Assembly: GCA_035283065.1 (NCBI GenBank)
Contig: DATEUP010000192.1
Coordinates: 1 to 13,157 of the forward strand
Direction of reading: 5' to 3'
Source of the DNA: DATEUP01 sp035283065
Lineage (GTDB): Archaea > Thermoplasmatota > DTKX01 > DATEUP01
DNA length: 13,157 nucleotides
Under the pieces are notes generated by a model, which worked only from the letters and a program-made list of their open reading frames with translations, was not told where the DNA came from and did no database searches. A program made the position numbers and the translations under genes. Position 1 is the stretch's first letter. Every line of letters starts with the position of its first letter. Of the stretch, positions 1 through 4,930 are shown piece after piece.

Positions 1-644
1 TCGACGAGGGCCTTCTTGCCCTTCCCGAGGTCGACCTCGACCGGGACGATTTCGTGGGCAAAGCGCCCTGCGTCGATCGCGCGCACGGCCTTCCCGTGGG
101 ATGCGAGGGCGAACTCGTCCTGCTCGAGCCGGCTGATCTTGAACTTCTTCGCGATGTGGTCGCCCGTGCAGCCCATGTGCACGTGCTCGAAGGCGCACAG
201 GAGCCCGTCGTGGATCATCGAGTCGACGGCCTCGACGTTGCCGAGCCTGTAGCCGAGGCGCGAGCCGGGCAGGAAGTGCGGCGCGCGTGTCATGGATTCC
301 ATCCCGCCGGCCACCACGACCTCGGCGGCGCCGGACTTGATCGCTTGGACGGCGCAGTGGACGGCTTTCATCCCGGAGCCGCAGACCATGCCGACCTGGA
401 AGGCCGACACGGTGTGCGGCAGCCCGGCGCCGAGCGCGACCTGGCGGGCGGGGTTCTGCCCGAGGCCCGCGGTGAGCACATTGCCCATGATGACATGCTT
501 GACGCTCTTCGGGTCGACCTTCGTGCGTGAAAGGAGCCCTGCGACGGCGCGGGCGCCAAGCGCGGTGGCGGGGGTTAGCGAGTAGGCGCCGTTCATCTTG
601 CCCATTGGCGTGCGTACGGCGTCAGCCACGAGCACGGAAGGCAC
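1..644 (-). CDS. Acetyl-CoA C-acetyltransferase (thiolase), 3' end outside window
   Basis: Condenses two acetyl-CoA to acetoacetyl-CoA, or runs the reverse thiolysis, feeding mevalonate or fatty-acid/ketone metabolism in the cytosol. About 214 N-terminal residues are visible of the roughly 390 usual for the family. The N-terminus (VLVADAVRTPMGKMNG) is typical. The nucleophilic Cys88 sits in the motif GMVCGSGMKAV, followed by the GGMESM motif, and GQNPARQVAL lies before it. The catalytic His and second Cys lie beyond the window edge. I chose the GTG at 644-642 because GAGGT lies six bases upstream and a TTTTATA box about 40 bases upstream; no ATG fits better. The active-site loop resembles bacterial biosynthetic thiolases rather than the archaeal thiolase usually paired with HMG-CoA synthase and a DUF35 protein, so acquisition from bacteria is possible, but I infer this from motifs only. 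Confidence 0.93.
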   Translation of the reverse strand, partial: MPSVLVADAVRTPMGKMNGAYSLTPATALGARAVAGLLSRTKVDPKSVKHVIMGNVLTAGLGQNPARQVALGAGLPHTVSAFQVGMVCGSGMKAVHCAVQAIKSGAAEVVVAGGMESMTRAPHFLPGSRLGYRLGNVEAVDSMIHDGLLCAFEHVHMGCTGDHIAKKFKISRLEQDEFALASHGKAVRAIDAGRFAHEIVPVEVDLGKGKKALV

Positions 645-681
645 GGGGAAACCTCGGGTGAGCCTTGGGAAGGCTTCTGCG

Positions 682-688
682 TATAAAA
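682..688 (-). promoter_or_regulatory. TATA box of the thiolase gene
   Basis: On the minus strand the bases read TTTTATA, centred about 41 bases before the GTG start at 644. With the usual archaeal distance of about 26 bases, transcription would begin near 658 and leave a short leader that contains the GAGGT ribosome binding site. Confidence 0.6.
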
Positions 689-773
689 GAGGGACTTTGG
701 AGGCTCCGCGAGCGCACACGGCCCCATCGCGCTGCCGCGACGTGGCCGCACGGCACGGCGTGGTGGAGGCCTT

Positions 774-1013
774 TCACCAGCCCGCACGTTCGAGGTCGCG
801 GTCGCTCTTCGTGGCCTTCTTGAACGCGCGGTAGTGGTCCTTGCAAAGGCCGACGGAGCGCCCGCTGCCCCTGACTTTCTCGCCGGGGAGCGCAGCGCTC
901 ACGCGCCCGACGGGGAAGTGCCGCTTGACGGGCTTGCCGCAGCTCGAGACACCGCAGCCGTCGCCTCGGGCGGGGTCCTCGTCGCGTTTCGGAGCGCGAT
1001 CGCGCAGGGCCAT
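774..1013 (-). CDS. Small zinc-binding conserved-type protein (79 aa)
   Basis: I do not recognise a named family with certainty. The 79-residue product has Cys20 and Cys25 (CGVSSCGKP), then after a basic middle segment Cys57 and His60 (LCKDHY), a C-x4-C-x31-C-x2-H set that would suit one zinc ion. The C-terminus is highly charged (YRAFKKATKSDRDLERAGW) and probably helical. The pattern of a small archaeal protein with a zinc knuckle and a C-terminal LCKDHY...KKATK...DRELER tail is familiar to me from other archaea, but that is recollection. I start it at the ATG at 1013; the frame stays open further upstream to about 1256, but that part is low-complexity and crosses a divergent promoter. It lies 129 bases before the thiolase, which has its own promoter, so the two need not be one operon. 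A weak TATA-like CCTATCT lies about 29 bases upstream of the ATG. Confidence 0.65.
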   Translation of the reverse strand: MALRDRAPKRDEDPARGDGCGVSSCGKPVKRHFPVGRVSAALPGEKVRGSGRSVGLCKDHYRAFKKATKSDRDLERAGW

Positions 1014-1106
1014 GGGGTGGGGCAAGCGCGAAGCGCGAGATAGGCCTTTCGTGCGGTCAGTGCGTCGGTGGGCGGCACCGTGCGCGGCGGGGGGCTGGGG
1101 GAACAT

Positions 1107-1131
1107 TTGTCGGGGAGGATAATTGTCAGGG
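1107..1131. repeat. Two direct repeats of TTGTCRGGG between divergent genes
   Basis: TTGTCGGGG (1107-1115) and TTGTCAGGG (1123-1131) lie 16 bases apart, start to start, in the gap between the divergent genes starting at 1013 (minus) and 1234 (plus). The AT-rich GATAATT between them stands out in G+C-rich DNA. This could be an operator or the core of a minus-strand promoter (it reads AATTATC there). The evidence is only the repeat and its location. Confidence 0.25.
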
Positions 1132-1166
1132 CGCGTGGCGGGCAATGCGCGCACACGCGAAGAAGG

Positions 1167-1173
1167 TTTTAAG
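1167..1173 (+). promoter_or_regulatory. TATA-like box of the Roadblock gene
   Basis: TTTTAAG stands out in G+C-rich surroundings. At the usual spacing transcription would start near 1196, giving a leader of about 38 bases that carries GAGGT at 1223-1227, six bases before the TTG start at 1234. Confidence 0.5.
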
Positions 1174-1233
1174 AGGCATTCGCCCCCTCCTTCAGCCGCC
1201 GCGCTTCGAGCGTAAGGCGGCCGAGGTCTTGAG

Positions 1234-1584
1234 TTGGCTGCGCGCGACCAGATCAAGGACGCGCTCTCCGCCTGGGCGCAGCAGAGGCAGGGCGTCCACT
1301 ACGCGCTCGTCTCGCGCGAAGGGCAGCCGGTCGCGTCGAAGTTGCCAAACGCCGTGCACGAGGAGACCTTCGCGATCATGTGCGCGACGATGCTCGGGGC
1401 GGCCTCGACAGTGAACAACGAGCTCAAGGGCGACGAGCCCGAGTTCATGACGGTGAAGTCCTCGGGGTTCGAGACCTTCCTCTCGGGGGTCACGAAGGAC
1501 CTGCTCGTCGTGCTCATTGTGCCCTCAAGCGCGGTGCGCGCCGAGGCTGTCGAGTTCCTCCGGTCGCTGCAGAAGTTGCACTGA
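1234..1584 (+). CDS. Roadblock/LC7 domain protein
   Basis: A 116-residue protein that fills a single Roadblock/LC7 (MglB-like) domain. Members bind or regulate small Ras-like GTPases and form homodimers in the cytosol. The order is right for the fold: an N-terminal helix (IKDALSAWAQQ), two strands around GVHYALVSREGQPVASKLP, a central helix (ETFAIMCATMLGAASTVNNEL), strands EFMTVKSSGFETFLSGV and DLLVVLIVPS, and a C-terminal helix. The start is TTG at 1234, chosen for the GAGGT six bases upstream; there is no ATG or GTG in a suitable place. No Ras-like GTPase partner lies in this window. It reads toward a zinc-ribbon/aEF-1beta pair that has its own promoter. Confidence 0.85.
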   Translation: MAARDQIKDALSAWAQQRQGVHYALVSREGQPVASKLPNAVHEETFAIMCATMLGAASTVNNELKGDEPEFMTVKSSGFETFLSGVTKDLLVVLIVPSSAVRAEAVEFLRSLQKLH

Positions 1585-1624
1585 TGGCAGGGGGCCAAGG
1601 GCCGCACGGCGCGCCCCAAACGCA

Positions 1625-1630
1625 TTTATA
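1625..1630 (+). promoter_or_regulatory. TATA box of the zinc-protein/aEF-1beta operon
   Basis: TTTATA, preceded by GCA, is centred 28 bases before the ATG at 1656. This is the spacing expected for a leaderless or nearly leaderless archaeal transcript and supports the 1656 start over the in-frame ATG at 1671. Confidence 0.65.
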
Positions 1631-1655
1631 GACCCCTCGGGATGCGCGCGGCACG

Positions 1656-1832
1656 ATGCACGCGCAGGCGATGGCGGAATCCTGCGCATCCTGCGGGGTG
1701 CGCCTGACGGAGAAGGGGCGGGCGAACTTCCAGTGCCCGTCCTGCGGCGAAGTGCCGATCGGGCGGTGTGTGCGCTGCCGGGACCAGGGCGTCCACTACC
1801 GGTGCCGGCGCTGCGGCTTTGAAGGGCCGTGA
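1656..1832 (+). CDS. Four-CxxC zinc-finger small protein (58 aa) upstream of aEF-1beta
   Basis: A 58-residue protein with four CxxC pairs at residues 10/13, 27/30, 38/41 and 50/53 (CASCG, CPSCG, CVRC, CRRCG), enough for two zinc sites. It matches the general type of archaeal zinc-finger micro-proteins with CPxCG motifs, such as Haloferax HVO_2753, and a small zinc protein before aEF-1beta is a recurring archaeal arrangement. Its molecular role is not settled; a link with translation is inferred from the neighbour. The start at 1656 rests on the TATA spacing (leaderless transcript); the ATG at 1671 is a possible alternative and would lose only five residues. The gap to the next gene is 30 bases without a promoter, so the two are probably one transcript. 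Confidence 0.88.
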   Translation: MHAQAMAESCASCGVRLTEKGRANFQCPSCGEVPIGRCVRCRDQGVHYRCRRCGFEGP

Positions 1833-1862
1833 GCGCGCGAAGGGAAAGGGGGGGTTGCCCCG

Positions 1863-2126
1863 GTGGGAAACGTGCTTGTGACGTACCGGATCATGCCTGA
1901 GGGGACGGAGGTCTCGACGGCGGAGCTGAAGGCGAAGGTCGAGGCGCTCGGGAAGGCGGCAAAGAGGGTCGAGGTGGCCGAGGAGCCCTTCGCGTTCGGG
2001 CTCAAGGTGCTGATCGCGAAGTTCGTCGTCGAGGACGGCTCGGGGCTTACCGACCAGATCGAGGAGGGCCTTTCCAAGCTGGGGGGCGTCTCGTCGGTCG
2101 AATGCGTCGAACTCGGGCTCATTTGA
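1863..2126 (+). CDS. ef1b: Translation elongation factor aEF-1beta
   Basis: An 87-residue protein, the usual full length of archaeal EF-1beta, the nucleotide exchange factor that restores GTP on aEF-1alpha during translation. It begins GNVLVTYRIMPEGTEV and contains the characteristic FGLKVLIAKFVVEDG segment and a C-terminal EEGLSKLGGVSSVECVELG, consistent with the ferredoxin-like fold of the family. It starts with GTG; a run of seven G ends eight bases upstream and can pair with 16S rRNA. Probably cotranscribed with the zinc protein before it. Recognition is from sequence and is secure. Confidence 0.96.
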   Translation: MGNVLVTYRIMPEGTEVSTAELKAKVEALGKAAKRVEVAEEPFAFGLKVLIAKFVVEDGSGLTDQIEEGLSKLGGVSSVECVELGLI

Positions 2127-2138
2127 TGGTGACGGGGA

Positions 2139-2156
2139 CTCGCCCTTGAGGGTGAG
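2139..2156 (+). terminator. Short hairpin just after aEF-1beta
   Basis: CTCGCCCT and AGGGTGAG form an eight-pair inverted repeat with one G-T pair and a two-base gap, beginning 13 bases after the aEF-1beta stop. There is no clear T-run after it, so terminator function is only a guess. A second inverted repeat, GCGCCCG/CGGGCGC at 2206-2221, is followed by CTTTC and could serve instead. Confidence 0.2.
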
Positions 2157-2225
2157 CCAGGCGCGCGGGGCGGGAGGGCCTTTTCCCGAGGCGGTCGCCC
2201 CGGCAGCGCCCGTCCGGGCGCCTTT

Positions 2226-2238
2226 CGAAAACTTTAAC
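2226..2238 (+). promoter_or_regulatory. BRE/TATA element of the TRASH-domain gene
   Basis: CGAAAA followed by CTTTAAC looks like a BRE plus TATA box. Transcription would start near 2261, which leaves a short leader with GAGG at 2263-2266, seven bases before the ATG at 2274. Confidence 0.6.
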
Positions 2239-2273
2239 CCATACGGCCGTCGCTCAAGGGGCGAGGCACGGGG

Positions 2274-2639
2274 ATGGGGGCGAAGCGAGCGTACAGGCGC
2301 TACACGAAGAAGGCGAGGGTCGGAGCGAAGCGCGTCGTGCAGTCGCGCTCGAAGTTGCGGAAGGTCGAAGCGAGGCTCGAGGACGACCTTGTCGCCGTCG
2401 AGCGGAAAGCCGTGCGGGGGGCGAAGCGGCTTGAGAAGGCGGCGGTGAAGGATGTGCGCCGGGTCGAGAGGGCGGCGGTCAAGGACATCAAGCACCTCGG
2501 CAAGGACCTCACGCTCTTTTGCGACAACTGCGGGAAGGCGATGAAGCCGGGCGGGCACGTGGCGAGGATGTTCGGGGGGCGCGAGCTGCGCTTCTGCAGC
2601 GCGCTTTGTTCCGCGAAGTACAGGCCCGAGTCGTACTAG
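2274..2639 (+). CDS. Basic helical protein with C-terminal TRASH-type zinc finger
   Basis: A 121-residue protein in two parts. Residues 1-80 are very rich in Lys, Arg, Ala and Val, with an 11-residue quasi-repeat (LEKAAVKDVRR, VERAAVKDIKH) that suggests a long amphipathic helix or coiled coil; such a segment could bind nucleic acid. Residues 81-116 form a C-x2-C-x21-C-x3-C set (Cys83, Cys86, Cys108, Cys112; FCDNCGKAM...RFCSALC), which fits the TRASH/MYM-type metal-binding fold. TRASH domains occur in archaeal metal-sensing regulators and metal-handling proteins. I do not recognise this particular fusion and cannot assign a function. The ATG has a GAGG site seven bases upstream and its own promoter. 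Its stop overlaps the stop of the convergent regulator gene on the other strand. Confidence 0.82.
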   Translation: MGAKRAYRRYTKKARVGAKRVVQSRSKLRKVEARLEDDLVAVERKAVRGAKRLEKAAVKDVRRVERAAVKDIKHLGKDLTLFCDNCGKAMKPGGHVARMFGGRELRFCSALCSAKYRPESY

Positions 2640-3235
2640 GGCGGCCCCTCCTCAGGTCTTGGAGATCGAGGGCGGCGCCACTCGCTCCACACGGTGATGT
2701 AGGCGTCGAGCGCGCCGTCGCCGACGCTGTGGCCGTGGCGCACGAGGACGCGCTCGACGCGGGCGGGCTCGGCCAGGGAGAAGAACGTGCGCCGCCCCTC
2801 TTCGCGCGCGAGCACGATCCCCTTGGCCGCCAGGCGCTTGGCGTGGTGCGAGACGGTCGAGAGCCCGAGCCCCGTGGCGTTTGTGAGGTCGCCGTGGGCA
2901 AGCTCCTTGAGGGAGAGGAGCGCGACGAGGATGCGGCGCGCGGGGTCGGCGCGGATCAGGGCGGCAAGCGCGCGGTCCTCACGAGGGAAGTCGGTGGCGA
3001 AGTAGACCTTGAGCTGCTCGAAGGGCTCGCCGCGGACGAGCCCCTGCTCTTCGAGGCGCCGCAGGTGGTAGTCGACGGCCCCATAGGCGACCCCCGCGCG
3101 CCGCTCGATTTCGCGGACGTGGATGCCCGGCGCCTCCCGGATGGCCCGAAAAATCCGGCGCGCGGCGGAGAGCTCGCTGTCGGGCGGCTCCTCGCTGCGG
3201 GGGGGCGTCGGTGTGCCGATCGGAACGCCCCCCTT
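2636..3235 (-). CDS. Tandem winged-helix transcription regulator, no canonical start; continues the frame of the upstream membrane segment past a TGA
   Basis: The 199 codons encode a proline-rich linker (TPTPPRSEEPPD) and two winged-helix domains. The first (about 20-85) has AIREAPGIHVREIERRAG then AYGAVDYHLRRLEEQGLV. The second (about 86-170) has DPARRILVALLSL, the recognition helix LGLSTVSHHAKRLAAKGIV and a wing (REEGRRTFFSL), as in ArsR-like and archaeal wHTH regulators. There is no ATG, GTG or TTG until codon 141 (GTG at 2815), too late to make either domain. The frame is continuous with the membrane ORF at 3236-3508, separated only by TGA at 3238-3236, and together they resemble archaeal membrane-anchored tandem-wHTH regulators. 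Alternatives are a rare ATC start at 3220-3218 (AAAGGGGGG lies seven bases before it), stop-codon readthrough, a nonsense mutation, or a base error. The domain call is secure; the gene boundaries are not. Confidence 0.7.
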   Translation of the reverse strand, partial: KGGVPIGTPTPPRSEEPPDSELSAARRIFRAIREAPGIHVREIERRAGVAYGAVDYHLRRLEEQGLVRGEPFEQLKVYFATDFPREDRALAALIRADPARRILVALLSLKELAHGDLTNATGLGLSTVSHHAKRLAAKGIVLAREEGRRTFFSLAEPARVERVLVRHGHSVGDGALDAYITVWSEWRRPRSPRPEEGPP

Positions 3236-3508
3236 TCAGTCCGAGCGCCCAAAGAGGGCGAAGTAGAAGGCCACGAGCGAGAGCGCGATGCCGAGGGCCA
3301 GCGCAAGGGGCGCGTTGGTGCTGCCGGTGCCTTCAAGCATGACAAGGGAGGCGTACGAGGCGCCGCCGGCCCCCGCGGCCGCAAAGGCCGCGGAGGTGAG
3401 GGCCATCTTCCGGAACCTCGTGCGGCGCCAGGCGACGGCGCCCACGCCGCAGAGCAAGAAGCCAAGTCCGGCGATTACGGCCCCCATGAAGAGTTCCAGC
3501 GCGACCAC
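3236..3508 (-). CDS. Three-helix membrane protein, probable N-terminal sensor/anchor part of the adjacent regulator
   Basis: A 90-residue product with three hydrophobic segments: residues about 8-27 (MGAVIAGLGFLLCGVGAVAW), 36-60 and 66-85 (ending LSLVAFYFALFG). The only strongly basic loop, RRTRFRK after helix 1, sets that loop in the cytosol. The N-terminus is therefore outside and the end, RSD, inside, exactly where a DNA-binding domain would have to be. The frame ends in TGA and resumes without shift as a linker and two winged-helix domains. I chose GTG at 3508 because GAGGG lies six bases upstream; ATG at 3487 is an alternative (83 aa). It is divergent from the secreted-protein gene at 3656, so it may sense the envelope state and act on that locus; this is inference from position. 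Confidence 0.7.
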   Translation of the reverse strand: MVALELFMGAVIAGLGFLLCGVGAVAWRRTRFRKMALTSAAFAAAGAGGASYASLVMLEGTGSTNAPLALALGIALSLVAFYFALFGRSD

Positions 3509-3629
3509 TCGGATCCCTCGAAAAGCGTGGCGCCCCTTCTCCCTACTTGAAGGTTCCTTGGAGGCGCCCGCCTGTGGACCTCGGAATCCGCCTCCCCGCA
3601 AATCCTTTTGACGCTTGATCAACACGCGC

Positions 3630-3635
3630 TTTATA
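3630..3635 (+). promoter_or_regulatory. TATA box of the surface-protein operon
   Basis: TTTATA is centred about 24 bases before the GTG at 3656, so the transcript would be nearly leaderless. GAGGCGAGG at 3641-3649 also places a ribosome binding site six bases before the same GTG. The whole 147-base gap between the divergent genes (3509-3655) holds this element and, for the minus strand, a weak AAGTA-type box near 3544-3550. Confidence 0.6.
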
Positions 3636-3655
3636 GGCGGGAGGCGAGGCGGTGC

Positions 3656-4828
3656 GTGAGGCGCCCGCGGTTGCACCCTCCCCAAACCCCCCCACGACCC
3701 CCAACGGGGAGGAGCGGATGGGCCGCGGGCGCGCTCTTCTTGCTCATGGTCTTCTTGGCGCTTGGCGGGCCGCCTGCCGCGGCCGACGGCGGCGGATACG
3801 ACGACACGCCGCAGACGCCGGGCGAGGTGGGCACGCCGGTCCTTACGGAGGGCGGCGGGGCCTTCGACGGGACCTACGTCGGTGGTGAGCTGCCCGCGGA
3901 GGGCGCGGTCATCGCGAACTTCACGAGGGAGGGCGTGCGCTTCTTTGCCGAGGTCCGTGTGTCGGAGTACGCGCGCGAAGAATCCCGGGTGCAGGGCGGC
4001 CGGATCGAAGCCGAGGGCGAAGGCGTGAAGCTCGAGGTCGTGGACGCGCTGGCGGGCTACCTCGAGGTCGAACTTGGGCCCTTCCGGGCCCTCACGGTCG
4101 TCCCGGCCGAAGGCGTCACTCTCGAGCAGGGCGGCGGTTCCTCGGTAAACGTGCGGGCAAGCGGGGCCGAGGGCGTGCTCTTCGCCTGGTGCGAAGGCAG
4201 GGCGTTTACGCTTGAGGCGGGGCAGGCGCACTTCGCAACGGGGGAACAGGCCTGCGAGGTTTTCTTCCGCGCGGCGACGCAGGCCGATGTCCTGCCCTTC
4301 GTGGACCTCGATGATGCAGTCGGGCAAGGCAACCTGGGCGCCGAAGTCTCGGTCGGCGCCGAGGGGCCCGACGCGCCGGTAAGCCGGGTGAGCTACGGGA
4401 CGGTCGACGTAAACGTGACACTCGACGATTCGCGGCTGACGGTCGCGGTTGCGGGCACCGAGGCCGGGGGCACGTCGCTCCTCGTGCTGGTCCCCCGCTC
4501 TTCGATTGACATGGGCGACCTTGTGAACGCGACCTTCGACGGCCGGCCGCTTGCGCGGGCGTCCTCGTCTGCCGACGCCCTGAACGCCACGGACGACGCA
4601 GGCCTGCCCGAATACTTCCTGACCTCGTCCGGGAACCTGACGGCCCTCGTTCTCAGCGTGCCGCACTTCAGCGTGCACGTCTTCGTCCTCTCCGTTGTGC
4701 CGACAGTTTCTTTACTCGGGACGACGCCGCAGGGCGTCCCGCTCGGGGACGCGGCGATCCCGCTGCTGCTTGGCGCGGTCGTCGCCGCGGGTGCGGCGGC
4801 CGCGCTATGGCGAAAGCCGGAGGAGTGA
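3656..4828 (+). CDS. Exported, C-terminally anchored protein with N-glycosylation sequons
   Basis: A 390-residue protein I cannot place in a family. It starts with a long basic, proline-rich N-region, then a hydrophobic stretch (WAAGALFLLMVFLALGG, about residues 22-38) and a PPAAADG segment that looks like a signal-peptide cleavage region. The middle is mostly predicted beta (repeated hydrophobic-alternating strands such as VKLEVVDALAGYLEVELG) with many Asp, Glu and Gly. It carries several N-x-S/T sequons (NFT, NVT, NAT, NLT) and just two cysteines, Cys179 and Cys200, which could form one disulfide. The end, IPLLLGAVVAAGAAAALWRKPEE, is a membrane anchor with a short charged tail, as in many archaeal surface proteins. 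GTG at 3656 was chosen for its SD and TATA spacing; TTG at 3671 is possible. It lies 102 bases before the next gene on the same strand with no clear terminator. Confidence 0.8.
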   Translation: MRRPRLHPPQTPPRPPTGRSGWAAGALFLLMVFLALGGPPAAADGGGYDDTPQTPGEVGTPVLTEGGGAFDGTYVGGELPAEGAVIANFTREGVRFFAEVRVSEYAREESRVQGGRIEAEGEGVKLEVVDALAGYLEVELGPFRALTVVPAEGVTLEQGGGSSVNVRASGAEGVLFAWCEGRAFTLEAGQAHFATGEQACEVFFRAATQADVLPFVDLDDAVGQGNLGAEVSVGAEGPDAPVSRVSYGTVDVNVTLDDSRLTVAVAGTEAGGTSLLVLVPRSSIDMGDLVNATFDGRPLARASSSADALNATDDAGLPEYFLTSSGNLTALVLSVPHFSVHVFVLSVVPTVSLLGTTPQGVPLGDAAIPLLLGAVVAAGAAAALWRKPEE

Positions 4829-4930
4829 CCTTGAGCCGAGGCATTTTCACCAAAGCGGCAACCGCGGGCGACTAGCGCCAGCACGACAACACGACCACAG
4901 GAATCGCCGCGGGGAAGGGAGGGATGCAAG

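Noticed and set aside
1014..1256. N-terminal extension of the 79-residue zinc protein
   Set aside because: Pro/Arg/Ala-rich without features, overlapping the start of the Roadblock gene and the divergent promoter.
3509..4678. N-terminal extension of the three-helix membrane ORF on the minus strand
   Set aside because: It is antisense to the exported protein at 3656-4828 and crosses a promoter. Only the hydrophobic part after the GTG at 3508 looks coded.
4829..4930. Promoter or terminator between the two surface-protein genes
   Set aside because: Only a short GCATTTTC near 4842-4850 stands out; it is too weak to call either way, so cotranscription remains open.
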